From Portunus trituberculatus (taxonomy: Eukaryota > Arthropoda > Malacostraca > Decapoda > Portunidae): DNA of 64,000 nt. The stretch spans positions 11,740,438 to 11,804,437 of the forward strand of contig NC_059296.1 in the NCBI RefSeq assembly GCF_017591435.1. The letters are read 5' to 3'. This document shows positions 25,396 through 38,672 of this stretch, piece after piece. The notes below the pieces were generated by a model that saw nothing but the letters and a program-made list of their open reading frames with translations, made no database searches and had not been told where the DNA came from. The first letter of the stretch is position 1. The number at the start of each line of letters is the position of its first letter. The translations under genes and the position numbers were made by a program.

Positions 25396-25500
25396 TCTAA
25401 CCCAGAAAGTAGTTATACAAGATTCATGATACGGTCTGATTTGAGACGAGTTGGGAAGATTTGCCGGCTATAATTGTGCTTCCTTCCAGACCCCATGCAC
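25396..25500. repeat. Tandem array unit 4, displaced by the hAT-like element
   Basis: After the hAT-like element the array resumes with CTAACCCAGAAAGTAGTTA, AAGATTCATGATACGGTCTG and GTGCTTCCTTCCAGACC, which align with units 1-3. Confidence 0.6.
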
Positions 25501-26290
25501 GAGTACTCTTCACTGTACCTTCCACCTGACCAGATTTCCCTCATAAAGATTCTTGCGTAAAAAAAAAGTAAAAAAAAAAAAGAAAGATACAAAAGAAAGT
25601 AAAAAAAAAAAATAACACTCAAAATTATTCGTGTGGTGATAGATACTGAAACCAGTTCTAATACAACTCTGCTTTCCTGTCGTTCATTGTTTGGGCATAG
25701 TAAGTTTTCTGAATATTCTAACTTTTTTTTAATGTTTGGACTTTTCCTTCTCTCCTTTCAGATTGCTTTAACATTGTGATTGCTATTCGGTACATCGCTT
25801 CTTCTTTACTGATCACTCTGAAACATCTTTACTTGTTCTATAGCCGCCTCCAATCTTTACACTGGGTAGAAATTGCAAAACCTCTTACCTTCAAATATTC
25901 AATCCTTTACTTCTAGTGCTGTTAATTGCTTCGTATCGCAGTGAAAGACAACATATAATACTGTAGTATAAACTTAATACATCGATAGAAAAAACACACA
26001 AGGAGAACATTTCTGAGGACACTTTACATGTAGAAACTTGTAACAAACGGAAAAAAGTACAATTTCTGACCATATCTCATAGTCTGGACCAAGCACGGCT
26101 CCACTCACTCCACACAATTCATCCCTCGTCGTACACATCGAGGTGACCACGTTTAATTAATCAGTTACCTGGCTATTCATGGTTCCCGAGATGCAAATGA
26201 GTTTCTCTAATTGCCAAGCTGTACGGGGCGTCTCCTTAGGTACGGTTATCAAGCCCCGCCGAGGAATGATGTACTCTTCTGGGGGTAATC

Positions 26291-26996
26291 GGTTCTCCTA
26301 CTAATTGCAAACCTTTATGATATTCTTATTATCAAGCTTTAGGTCGTGTAGTGTTAGAAATAAACGTATGTAACTGAAAAAATTACTTAGAAAAAAAAAC
26401 TATAGGAATAAATTTTCTAACGTGTAATGAACAGGATGAGTAATTTTCCCTCTACAATCTACGCTCATCCTTTCTCATGTGTATGCGAGCTTCACCACAC
26501 TGCGTCATCTCATTATTCATCCTCTCACGTCCTTATTTTTCTTTCCTTTTTTTTGCCCTGTGCTCACTCTGCCTCTAAATGCGCTGCCTTTCTACCCCAA
26601 GGTACCACACACGCCAGGTCCGTCACCAGATTTATATAAAGTAAAGATTCTCCTACTAATTGTAAAGCTAAACAATACTCTTTACAATCAAGCTTTAGTG
26701 TTAAGAATAGATGTTATGCACCTGAAAAAAATTACTTAAGAACAGTAAAAAGCATGAATGAATAAAAAACAGGATGAAAAATTTTCCTTATACACTGTAC
26801 ACTCCTCTTTTTCTTATGTGAATGTGAGGGGCACCACACTGCGTCATCTCCTCATTACTTATCTTCTCAGAGTCTCATTTTCCTTTCCTGTTTGCTGCCC
26901 TGTGCTGTCCCTGCCTCTAAATGTATCCTGACGCACCCTTTCCGCTCCGAGGCGTCACACACGGGAGGTCCCTTGCCAGATTTACATACGTTATCC
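26291..26996. repeat. Direct tandem duplication of about 355 bp
   Basis: Units 26291-26645 and 26646-26996 share TTCTCCTACTAATTG, ATCAAGCTTTAG, GAACAGGATGA, CACCACACTGCGTCATCTC, GCCCTGTGCT and CCAGATTTA in the same order. Each contains a short open frame, but the frames are not conserved between copies, so this is probably noncoding. Confidence 0.75.
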
Positions 26997-26999
26997 TGT

Positions 27000-27620
27000 T
27001 ACACCCAACATTCAAAAATCTCACCACCGGAATTCTGTCTGAAGCTCATTTATTTCCCACTCGTTCCTCTCATGAATTGCCAAACATCTTTATACGAAAG
27101 ACTAGCTATATATGTTTCTGAAGGAGCAATAAGTCATATAGTATTTGCAAAGGAGTAAAGTTGTTAACCAAAGTGACGTGCTAAAGAAAGAAAAAAAACT
27201 TAAGGCATAAACTTCACAAAAGACAAATTTACGGGGCTTTAACTCACGTCTCTACAAAGGTGTAAGGTTACTAACTAAACAAAAAAAAGAAGAACGTAGC
27301 ACATAAATCACTCATTCCTCCCTTGGATCACAAATGTACGTAACGAGGCACCGCAAACACACATTCCTCACTCCAAGTCACTCCTTTCATTAGTTTCTAG
27401 ATATCTACTCTTCCTGTGCATTCCCAAGTACAGTGCAACACCTAGATGTGCCTTTCCTTGTCTCTTGATAGCGACACACCGGCACCGGATGACACTTGGC
27501 ACGCGCGCTACACTCAGTCTGCCGGCTAGGAAGAGTGACAGGTGAGGGTGACGGGGTGACGGGGCGACCACGAGCCATCTCCTGGCGCTCAGCTGATCCT
27601 CGTCCGGGCGGTGAAGGAAT
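27000..27620. other. Unique noncoding stretch
   Basis: No recognisable gene. A somewhat GC-richer patch lies at 27480-27610. Confidence 0.45.
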
Positions 27621-27784
27621 GCATAAAGTGAGATGAAAGGAGGACCGGAGGGAGGCAGGAAGGGGAGGGTAGGAGGGAGGGAGGACATGGAGACGAAGGA
27701 AGGAAGGAGAGGGATGGAAAAAAGGAGAGGCTTGGGGCTAACCAGGGAAGGAGAGACACAGAGAGAAATGGAAAAAGGAAGGAA

Positions 27785-27786
<2 letters not shown>

Positions 27787-27841
<55 letters not shown>
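27787..27841. repeat. (GA)n microsatellite
   Basis: 27 GA units after GGAAGG-rich purine sequence. Confidence 0.97.
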
Positions 27842-27844
<3 letters not shown>

Positions 27845-28448
27845 CGCAAGCTAACTGGGAAAGATCAGAAATAAACTAAGAGATGAAGAGGCAGGGAAGC
27901 AATGATAGCCTGAGAAAAAGAGAAGAAATTACGAGAAGGGAAGGGTCAAGACAAGATAAACGCGCCACCCAACAGTGAGATAAGATGAAGGAAGGTAGGC
28001 ATTTAAGGTCCAAGATTACGTGTAGCCACAAGATCACCCTGAGTCGAGGAAAGTACAAGGAGAATCACGCACAGAGTTGCCGATGAGAAATGTGGAAATA
28101 AATATCGTAAACCAACACGCAAAGGGTCAAAGAAGAAAAAAATAAAAGATGATAATGAAGAAGAAGAAGAAGAAGAAGAAAAAAAAAAAAGGAGGAGGAT
28201 GATAGAAAAAAAAAAGAGAATGAAGAAGCCAAGATAGTGATGATGATGGCAAGAGGCGAAGGAGTGGGAGGAAAGGAAAGCTTGAGAGAATAGATGATAT
28301 AAAATAAGGGAGGAGAAAGAAAGGAGTGGAGGAGAAAGAGAAAGAGGAAGAAGACAGTTAGTACCACAGATTACAATCCTTTACTTTTGGGCAATAAAAG
28401 CTGCATTAAGACCAACCTTCAAGCAATTTTTTGCATCACAGCTGCTGC

Positions 28449-28476
<28 letters not shown>
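28449..28476. repeat. (CA)n microsatellite
   Basis: 14 CA units. Confidence 0.97.
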
Positions 28477-28479
<3 letters not shown>

Positions 28480-29957
28480 CCTTACGCACACATATCACGT
28501 CTCAAGCGATTAAAGGTAACACTAGCAGATCTCAACGTCTCTTCGCCTCCGTTCATTACTCGTTACCGAAGAGTAGGAGGAGGAGAAGAAGGAAGAAAAC
28601 AAAGGCAGAGAAGAGGGGGCTTGGATATGACCCACAAGATGCATTATCCGTCACCCTGGGTTATGGCCTCGCCCCCTCCCTCCTCACAGATCCCAGCGCC
28701 CCAAAAGCAGGCGATAGGGAATCTATCTGCGCATCAGTTATGGTAATGCAGGGTTGCCAGGGGCCGCGGGACGCCTCGACTCACGCTTATATGGCGCGGC
28801 AATGTTTGGTTAATGATGTGTTACTCCAGAGAGGATATGATTGTTATAAAAATTCGCTTCTTCGCCAGTGTTCGTCAGTGTCTCCTGTGCCCGACGGTAG
28901 CAACGGGAAGGTTCATCAGTCCCCAATTGCTGCCTCCATGTGGTGTCGCGGAGGCAGCTGCGTCAATGGCTGCAGCGCCTCCTTCATTACTGTATATTCT
29001 CATTCACACAGTGCCGCAAGGAATACACTCCATTGAATAACAGAGAAGAATAAAAGTGTTAGCAATAATAACGACGTAAAATGACTAAAAGAAGGATTAC
29101 TGCTATACCTGTCTCGGAGAATGACGTGGAAGGAGGTTCTGCCAACAATCCATGACTTGGAACCAACTGATTCCTCGTCAGTACGTCAGACCCATCACTG
29201 TTGACAATGGCCATTCCGCCGTGGAAAAGGCACTTGATTCCTGGCCCGTCCCGCTCCCTACTTGCTAAAGGCCTCGCCCATACAAGGCTTGCGGAACAAT
29301 ACAGTTAAGCACACCCCGCATAAGCGAAAGTCAACAGGCGAAAAAGTGATTAGAACTACTTCAGCACGAGACCGCCAAGGCGGCGAGGTCAGGGGCGCAC
29401 TGCCCAGGGAGGGCTGAGGGCGGGAATTATTACCATAGAAATAGCCACCAACCATCGGGATGGACCCTCCCGAGGGACCCTGCAAGTCATCACGCAGCCT
29501 TCCAGGTAGTCCTAGGTTTCACTACAACTAGGCCCAAATTTTTGAGTAGGCCTATGCTCCACTTACCTTCCAAAGATAAGCACACAGGGCGTAATGCTTG
29601 ACACAGCCATTTTTAAAGCAGTGTTATAAGGCAGGCACACATAACGCTAATGACTGGAAGTAAAGCTTCAGGTTCTCTATGTTGGGAACTCATCACCGTC
29701 CAGGAAGCAGCACCCGGGACGCGGCGCGGCGGCCAGCCAGCCCACCGCACCCGGGAGCTGCTGTCCAGACTGACTAGTGGGGAAAAAATGCTAATGGCTA
29801 TAGAGACGTAACGTAGACGAAGGGATGGTGATTTCTACCTCTAATCCAGCCAAACCAACACAGTGAAACAAAGAACTGTAATTGTGTTGAAAGCATTAGA
29901 CAATCACCTCCACACTACTCTTGAAATCCCAACACGCCTCTACTACGATGCCCTAGA

Positions 29958-29960
<3 letters not shown>
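28480..29960. other. Unique stretch without a recognised gene
   Basis: A 200-codon plus-strand frame across 28431-29036 starts in the CA array and shows no domain, so I do not call it. The rest is mixed-composition sequence. Confidence 0.45.

Positions 29961-29961
<1 letters not shown>

Positions 29962-30022
<61 letters not shown>
29962..30022. repeat. Compound (CT)n(CA)n
   Basis: 16 CT units pass directly into 15 CA units. Confidence 0.97.
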
Positions 30023-30027
<5 letters not shown>

Positions 30028-30259
30028 AACACTGTCGCGCCGCAGCCCATGCCAGGGTTAGAAACAACAGCTCCAGCCTATGTACGCACTAAGCTTGGTG
30101 GCGCCTAACATAATGGCAGCTAATAATGTTTTTTTTTCTTTCTCTTTTTTACGACGCGCCACGCAGCACCCGACATTCCATCGCCTCCCGGATACACGTG
30201 AGGTGAAGAGAGAAGTAGTGGACTTATTATAGACTTTTCCTTTTTATATCCTTTTCTTC

Positions 30260-31279
30260 ATCTTACAGTACCTCCTCCTTCTCCTCCTCCTTCTCTTCTT
30301 CTTCCTCCTCCCCTTCCTCTTCCTCTTTGCTTTCCTCCTTCCGCTAGTAATCATTCCTCTCATCTCCGTCACACTAATACCGATCATTGCCAATCATCGC
30401 CACAGTTCTCATTACAGTAGATGAGTGGCATTATCACCACCATTACTTTCTTTTCCTGATCTTCTGACACTCGCACCTCATCACAGCTACCATCATCACC
30501 ACTACTACCTCTGCAAACCTCGACATTCCGTCCACCGCCACCACCATCGCAACCACCACCTGTTTCTGTCTGTCCCTCCCCAGCAAGGCCACCCACATCC
30601 TCCATCCTCCCGGTCCTCGCTGCATCGTCCCGCCAGTTCTCTCAGATAGAAGGGATGGACACATTACTCACGTGTACCCGAGGATCCCTTATCGCCCTCG
30701 CTGCCTGGACGCCTCTACCTTATCAGTGAGGAGAGAAAGAAATGTCTCTCATTTATCAAAAGGCAACGTGCAGATAACAAACCAGAGGCACTGCAGCTTC
30801 ACTATCATATATCGTGTCCTGCAGGGATGTGTTCCGTCCCTCCCGTCTTCTTTTTCTTCTTTCTTTCTTTCCCATTCCCCTTCCTCTGCGTTCTTCAGTA
30901 ACTGTGATAAATTTCAAGATTATTAACTAGAATGAGTAGAACCATACGGTGAGTGTGGGCCGAGGGTGGGTCGAGAGTGGGCGGAGGGTGGGCTGCTGTA
31001 GGACGGAGGCCGAGGCACGAAGGCTTACGAACAGCACGTCTGTCCACCCTGCGTTGTTTACACATCAAACGAGAAGTGACGTCACCATTCAGAGTGTCCC
31101 GATAAGAGGCGCCTCTGACTTCCCTCCCGTCAAGGATTCCCGACCAGTAATTAATTTCATACGCAATTAGATTTTTTCCTCTACTTCATACAGTGAAACG
31201 GCGTATTGAGTGTCACCTCAAGGGAGTGTGTTGAGAGTACTGCCTGCTGCCTGACCGAGCCCTGACCTGCTGATGTCAT

Positions 31280-31281
<2 letters not shown>
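30260..31281. other. Mixed stretch with CTC/CCA-rich patches
   Basis: Pyrimidine-rich at 30260-30360 and CCA/ATC-rich at 30430-30560; no gene recognised. Confidence 0.45.

Positions 31282-31319
<38 letters not shown>
31282..31319. repeat. (CT)n microsatellite
   Basis: 19 CT units. Confidence 0.97.
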
Positions 31320-31322
<3 letters not shown>

Positions 31323-31471
31323 AGTTTGCTAAAGGCTTTCCCTGATGAGCGAAGAGTCACCGAGATGAGTGGTGCAAGAAAAGTCCCAGTACTATATAAG
31401 ACTTAAGCACTTTGGGAGGATAATGGATGGTGACCACGAGCCCGGTGAGTGATCCCCAAGACACTGGGTGA

Positions 31472-31474
<3 letters not shown>

Positions 31475-31540
<66 letters not shown>
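31475..31540. repeat. (CA)n microsatellite
   Basis: 33 CA units. Confidence 0.97.
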
Positions 31541-31543
<3 letters not shown>

Positions 31544-31685
31544 TACTTCATCTGATGCTGTGACGCTTTGTGGTTTCGTCTTCTCGGCGACACTTCCTGT
31601 GATTAACTTCTGTCTGGTTTTATTTCTGCATTTTTTTTCTATCGCATTCCAGTGGCGATTAACAACATTTCTCTTTTTTTTCCAG

Positions 31686-31717
31686 GTCCTCAGCAGCTCA
31701 GTGTGCAGCTCTGAGAG
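31686..31717 (+). other. Possible 32-bp exon (splice-site pair only)
   Basis: A strong acceptor (CTCTTTTTTTTCCAG ending at 31685) is followed 32 bases later by GAG then GTGAGT (31718). Nothing else supports a transcript: no coding similarity and no partner exons. Chance pairing is likely in pyrimidine-rich DNA. Confidence 0.2.
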
Positions 31718-31799
31718 GTGAGTAGTGGTTATTGGCGTGTTGTGAGCAGTGCGCCTCGTCACGGCAGGAACACAGCTCCCTTTGTAGCGCCTGAGATTT

Positions 31800-32797
31800 G
31801 TTTACACTCATCAGCGACGTGCACATTACGCCAGTGTACACTGTAGCACGTCGAGTCTTCACCACGCCGGTCTGACAGCTTGGACATGATAACTTGAAGG
31901 CACTCCAAGATTACAAGTGGACTAGCGGAGCCCCTGCCCTTCCTCCCCTCCCCCTCCGATGCCTCCCTGCAGAGGTTTGGTCATGGGGCGCTCAAGTGTC
32001 TTGTACGTTAGTCCCCTCCCGACAATTATGACGGAGGAGGAGGAGGAGGAGGAGGAGGAGTAGAAGCAAGGTCATTATCCCTGTGTGGCGCTTTTATTTA
32101 GCTAATACTTCAGCAGGAAATTCAATCACCTTACGAGGACGCAACTTCTTGCACAGTAAATCAAAAGCGGTGTTTACTTAGGGCGGGAGAAGCGAGCTCT
32201 GGGTGACGTGGACGTACGTATTCTCTTTCTCCTTCTCTCCTCTCTCTTGTTTACTCACCACATGCACATATATTTTCTTTTCTATTCATTACAAGTAATT
32301 TACGATCCTCGGGTTTGCTTTCCCTGTTTATCTACAGCCGCATCAGCTATCGTGTGTTGCCGCCGAGAAGAAAATTGCCATCCGTGCCTTCATTTTTCGA
32401 GTTACTCTGTTGGCGGACGACGTACAATAATGACGTTTATCGCAGAACATGCAAGATTTTTGGCAAATTCATGTTTATTTTCGATGCAATCTTTTTATGC
32501 CGCTTCTGGTGAGAAAAACATAAAGATATTAATTACTCTCTGAATACAAGTTAAGGCTCCTAACAAGCATGAATTGGACACTTGGGATTCTTTCCTATAT
32601 TATCTTTCCTACGCTGCTTCTGGACAGGAAAGTACAAGGAATTAACGCTGTGCTGACACTTTAATGTGTGTGGAACAGTAAAAGTTTGTTGTATCCAGAT
32701 TATTACAACTCCATCATTATGTCGAGTGGATTCATGAAAGCTTTTGCACAGGAATGTAATGAGAGTGCTGTCCCATTATAATATAGCTTCAATTATA

Positions 32798-32800
<3 letters not shown>
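31800..32800. other. Unique stretch without a recognised gene
   Basis: Contains a short GGA array at 32031-32060. The plus-strand frame at 32208-32543 has a hydrophobic start but no recognisable domain. Confidence 0.45.

Positions 32801-32852
<52 letters not shown>
32801..32852. repeat. (CT)n microsatellite
   Basis: 26 CT units. Confidence 0.97.
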
Positions 32853-32855
<3 letters not shown>

Positions 32856-33401
32856 CTCAAGATTGTAAAGAGGGACAAAAAACATGAAAACAAAAAAAGG
32901 GTTGCGTGCGCGTTCCGATCACTGGAAGCCCTCATCAGCGCAGACCTCACAGTCTTGTTTAATCTAACGTAAACTCACAAAAGGTGTTTGTTTAGGCGAA
33001 GAAACACCGTAGCATCCGTTCCTACACGCCCCGCCCTTGGACTTGACTTCAGATCAGACTCTCTTCGTACTGTTGGTTCCTCGTCCTCCCTGCCTGCCTC
33101 ATCCCCTTAACACGATGGTCTTTTCTCCTACTGGCTATTAATGAGGGAAGACGAGAAGCAGGGTAGCAGAGAACGACATAATCTGCCAGCCATCATCCCT
33201 GCCAAGCCACACGCACACACTCACAAACCATGGCCTTCCACTTCTGCCATCCACCACACACTTATAATCCAACGCCCACACAGCCAGCACCCGCACGCCC
33301 TGCCATCCACATGACCAGTCAACCCTCCATCCTTGCAGCCGCCGCCCACACGACCCCAATCATCACCCACTGAAGACATGAACAATCACACTACTCCTTC
33401 T

Positions 33402-33404
<3 letters not shown>

Positions 33405-33491
<87 letters not shown>
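33405..33491. repeat. (CT)n microsatellite
   Basis: 43 CT units. Confidence 0.97.
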
Positions 33492-33496
<5 letters not shown>

Positions 33497-33539
33497 CACT
33501 GCCCCACTTTCCACCCTAGATTCATTCGTCATAAAAAGC

Positions 33540-35500
33540 TAAAACAATTCCGCCAGCACCCGAAAACACTCGGAGCACCTCACAGCAGCTGTCATCGGAG
33601 GGAAGGTAATGGAAGGTGACGCCAGAAACACATGATGAGTAATGCACGCGAAGGAACGAGAAAGTGGCTCAGTCAGCATTGTGTCATCCTCCACCCCATT
33701 GCTCGAATAACCAATCAGAGGACGTGCACAACCTTCCTTCCATCAGTGTGGCCAATCACCAGGTCTGTGCGGCATCATGCATTTAGCATCTCATGATCTT
33801 GACAGCTTGATGGTAACTTAAGGCACGGGAGAAATCGCTGATGTAAAGGTTAAGACAAAAGCACGCTACGTCTCTCGTTGATTTTAAGTGCAGTGGAAAC
33901 GTCGATGTAGCACTTCATTTATTGCCTTACAGTCCTTAGCGCTCATGCCATCGGTGGATATTTCTAGGAGCTAATATCCAAAGTATTATTTACGTTCTCT
34001 AAGGTCTACGCCAATCTTCTCAGTCCTCGCAAACGTAATCCTACAGGAGCTGTCTACCTTCCAAAACTAACTCAGGAACGTGAATAAAGGAGTAACTGTA
34101 TATCATTGTTTGCATCATGAGATAATAGTACAGATATTCTTCCCTTGACAGTTGAGGACACACATACATATAGTAATCTCTGGTCCTGGTGGCATTCAGT
34201 TGTAATATGTAAAAGTATCGTGCAGTGAATAGGATAATGACACTTAAGTTAGTTTCTCTTGACAGTGAAGCCGGGTGCATGTGGTCAGTGATGGTCGGTC
34301 TGTGAGGCATTCAACTCGTGACTCACTAGTGAGGTCATAGCTCTTAAAAATCTGGTACACCCAAAGCACAGCCTCAGGGAGCGACCTTCGTGACACCGAC
34401 CACTGCCGCCCGGGGAGAAAGAACCGCAAATCAAGCAAACAATGAATAAAACACAATTTACTGCTCCTAAACCCGACATTAAGACCCCAACTCGCCCTCC
34501 CAGATACCGACCAGTCCAGATGAGCCGCAGCAGAGTACAGGAGGTGCGGGGCGCGGTGTGCAACCCATCCCATCTGTCACATCGAGTCTACCTTTACCAG
34601 GGAAAAAACAGTTTGGCAGGTAGAATGCTGATGCGAGACCTTGACGACTGGAAGAAGTGCGACTCGGATTCTTATTCTCCGAGTGACTGAGGACGTGTCT
34701 CGTGTTGCGACAAGGGAGTGGAGCCGACGGGGATGCATTAGTGGAGAGGAGGGAGTCTTTGCAATATGTAGCGTGTGAGTGAACAATGGTGAAATGTGTC
34801 TTTATTCTTGTAGGCAATAAGAGGTGAACGTTATAGAGGAGCAAAGGAAGAAGAAAAGATTGCAAGAGAAGAGAAAATGAGAACAAGAACAACAAGAAGG
34901 CAAGAAAAGAAAAACATGAACAAAAGGTGTAGTAGCAATAACAACAACAGCAATAACAACCAAAACGAACAAATCAACTCATTAAACAACAAAACACAAA
35001 TAAAACGAAAACAAAGCTCAAAAAATATGCAGGAGACAAAAAAAAAAAGAGCAAGAAGAGAAAAGTAAAAAAAAAAATAAAAAAAAAAGCAGCAGCGGGG
35101 GTTAGCGCGCCTCACATACCAACAGATGACCGGAAAGGCACCACAGACACTCCATCCCTATCTCCTTTCACCACCTGAGTTACCTGCTTAGCTTCCCTCT
35201 CTTTCTACCTGCCCTACTTTACTCTCTACCACCATCACCACAACCATCACCAACCTCCCACCTTCACCACCACCACTACACCCTGTCCCTAACCAAACAG
35301 TCACAAAAAAAGACAAAACAAGGAATCTGACAGTCCCCTTTGCTCTTTTCTAAATATTTCCCATCTGCCAGCTTCGTTTTGCTTCGACGGAATGTGTTGG
35401 TGGATTTACTAAGTTACTGGTGAGCACGTGAGTTCATTGACTGTTTAAGATGACTATGTTTGTTTATTGAAGTTAGATATAACCGGAAAAAATTATGAAT
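33540..35500. other. Unique stretch without a recognised gene
   Basis: Mixed-composition sequence to about 34830, A-rich with AAC repeats at 34860-35090, then CCA/CTC-rich. Open frames show no domains. Confidence 0.45.
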
Positions 35501-35551
35501 CGAGTTTGTTTCTACATTTTTTTTTTTCAGTCTCAGTCTCAGTCTCTCTCT

Positions 35552-35554
<3 letters not shown>

Positions 35555-35625
<71 letters not shown>
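35555..35625. repeat. (CT)n microsatellite
   Basis: 35 CT units, preceded by CAGTCT repeats. Confidence 0.97.
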
Positions 35626-35628
<3 letters not shown>

Positions 35629-35875
35629 CCTAACACAAAGTCGTCGAACAGAACTATGCACTTCATCCTTCTTGGTTCTTATTACTATCGTTACTAATAT
35701 CATGATAACTTTTATTCTTATTCTTTTCTCACTACGGTTTTATTGAGAGAAATATTGTCCATTTTCTTCATCGACACTTTTTTGCTTTATAAAAACATCA
35801 TGAAAACCTCGCTAACACAATTTTATTCGGTCAATAATATAAACTACAGAAAATGGAGAAGAGAAAGGAAATGGC

Positions 35876-36005
35876 GGAGGAGGAGGAGAAGGAGGAGGAG
35901 GAGGAGGAGGAGGAGGAGGAGGAGGAGGAGGAGGAGGAGGAGGAGGATGACGAGGAGGAGGAGGAGGAGGACGAGGAGGAGAAGGATGAAAACGACGACG
36001 AAGAG
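35876..36005. repeat. (GGA)n array
   Basis: About 40 GGA or GGA-like units. The glutamate- or arginine-rich frames across it are repeat translations. Confidence 0.95.
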
Positions 36006-36230
36006 GAAAGAACACAAAGAAGAAAGAACGAAAAGAAAAAGAGAAAAAAGGAAACAGGAAGAACGAAGCGAATAACCTGAGGAAAGAAAAAGCACACGAT
36101 GATAAACATACAGAACAGAAGGAGAGATAAGAAAGTATAAGAAAAGAAAAATAAAAGAGGAAAAACTGGGAGTGAAGAATAAATGTGTGTGAGAGTGAAA
36201 AAGACAGGTTAGAGAAGAGAAGGTGAAGGA

Positions 36231-36233
<3 letters not shown>

Positions 36234-36288
<55 letters not shown>

Positions 36289-36389
36289 GAAGAGTAGGTG
36301 AGTGGGTGAGAGTAAAATCTTGGCTGGGGAGAGGAGGGAGACACTAATGGACCAGTCTGTCTACCTGGTTTTGATTGACAGAGGTCGAG

Positions 36390-36459
<70 letters not shown>
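36234..36459. repeat. Inverted pair: (GA)n then (CT)n
   Basis: GA run 36234-36285 and CT run 36393-36459 are complementary, 107 bp apart, and could fold back on one strand. Confidence 0.95.
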
Positions 36460-36461
<2 letters not shown>

Positions 36462-36880
36462 ACTGTCACTTTTTTTCATCTCTTTATTCCCTCTCTTTGT
36501 TCTTTGATTTCTTTCTCAATCTTCATTCTTCTGTTTTACCGCTTTTATTCCTTCTCTCTTCTCTTCATTATTGTCACTTTCCTTTCCTTTTATTTCATTC
36601 TATTCATTTTTCCTCAATTTCACAACTAATAATAAGTCAACCTTCTCCTTTTCCTCTCCCTCCTTCTCATCATTACATTTTCTTCATTTTATCTCGGCTT
36701 TCTCACTTCTTCTCGTTCTCTCAGTCTACAAAAACCTCATCTTATCAATGCTTCCTCAGCCCTTCTCTTTTTTTCAGCCTTCCTTTATTCCTATTAACTT
36801 TGCTGTTCACTCGTCTCTCTTTCTTCTGTGTAAGTGTGTGTAAGTCTTCTCTCTCTCTCTCTCTCTCTCTCCTTTGTTCC
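36460..36880. repeat. Polypyrimidine block
   Basis: TTC/CTC-rich, ending in a 12-unit CT run at 36848-36871. Confidence 0.8.
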
Positions 36881-37519
36881 TCTCTGTCTCTGCCCGCTGT
36901 GTTCAAAGGGAAACATCAACTCATTCAGTGTTTTCTCTCACAACAGACTTAAGGAGTAAGAAAAAATGAGCACTCGACATGCAGAAAAGTCACTCCTTCT
37001 CTCGACAGTGGCAAGGTAATACTCGTGGATGTAAATGTGAAGGTGTGAATGTTTTAAGGTCTGACTCTCAACCTCTTCACCTGTATTGGGATTACTCACA
37101 CACACATTGCAGGTTCCAAGGAGACTGGAAGAACATGGATACTGCCGCTATATCTTGAATTATAAGTTTGTTTTGTTTATCGCTTTCTTAGTGTCGATAT
37201 GTAGGTGTGTGTCTTGGCCATCCACTTTCTATTACAAGACACGTGTTCGGTTGTTGGTCAAGTAAGTGATGTCTTATTCTACACACAGTTTCAAGCAGAA
37301 TATCACTACCACGCATCTATTTCTACCTATTTGATGTTCTCCCAAGTTCTTCTCGTGTTCTTGTGGCGTTCCTAATATAGAAATTTTAATTGGTACATAC
37401 TTCAGTTTCTTCTCGGATTTGTAGATATGAAATTAAATGAAAACTTTACTCAAGGGAACTGTCCAAACGCTGATTTACACACAGAAAGGGAGAACATTTA
37501 CACCAAACCTCTCTCATAC

Positions 37520-37522
<3 letters not shown>

Positions 37523-37612
<90 letters not shown>
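37523..37612. repeat. (CA)n microsatellite
   Basis: 45 CA units. Confidence 0.97.
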
Positions 37613-37614
<2 letters not shown>

Positions 37615-38568
37615 ACACATTTTCCTTCACCAGGCAACATTTTCCTGATCACTGGAGTCGAAATAATTGCCTTCTCTTATCTGATGGCCAACTACGAAGT
37701 TTGGGACGCCGAATATCATGTTACCTGAATTTCCAGACTAAACGTTCATTACCAGCCAACCTGAGAGGAAAGACGCGCATTGGAACCACCAACAGGAACA
37801 ACACCGGACACTGACTGCTCTCCTCTCTCGTCTCTACTGAAGGGAGCAGGAAGAGAGTGCTTGTGTTTGGAAGGAGCTCTCATAATACTAAATTTGCAAG
37901 TTCCTGTTTCTAATAATTTCTGTCGGAGAGAGAGAGAGAGGGGACCGTGCATTCATTTATACAATACAAAAACCGGAATAACAGACACACAGACATAGAT
38001 AAACAGAGGAAGTGATACAGATGAAACAATACATTACGAGACAAGAAAATACGAAAAAAAAAAAAAGAAAAAAGGAAAAATAAAAAGAAACATATTGAGA
38101 GGGAAACAAGAGAAAGAGAGAGAAACCGAGTGAAGAACAAAACCAAAACAGAAAGAAAGAGATCAACTGAGACCGAGAAATGGTGCACAAAACCCAAACG
38201 GAAGGAAACAGATGAAGGAGCGAGGCAGCGAAGGCACACCACCGCCTAGGATAAGATAAAACTAACGACACGAGGGGATGGAGATGGTCACGAGGGAGAG
38301 ACGACGAGATAAGCAGGCCACGGGAGGCTAAGAAGGAAGCAGGTGAATTAATAGCACTCCAGTGATTATATATGGCGAGAACGAATGAATAGGAGTGAAA
38401 CAGAACGATACAGGTGTTGAGATTGATACAGGGAAGGGTGAGCAACATGGGAGGAGAGGGTAAGGGATACGTGACTGGGGTGTTGTAAGGGAAGTGGATG
38501 GTAAGGGAAGGGAAAGGTACAGGTGATGAGAGGAGGAAGGAGAGTTAAAGGTGAGTGAGAATATGTGT

Positions 38569-38672
<104 letters not shown>

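Noticed and set aside
28431..29036. 201-codon plus-strand frame with several cysteines
   Set aside because: It starts inside a CA array, has no recognisable domain, and the cysteine spacing fits no family I know.
35743..36080. Acidic (EEE) and basic (RRR) repeat proteins
   Set aside because: Different frames of one GGA trinucleotide array.
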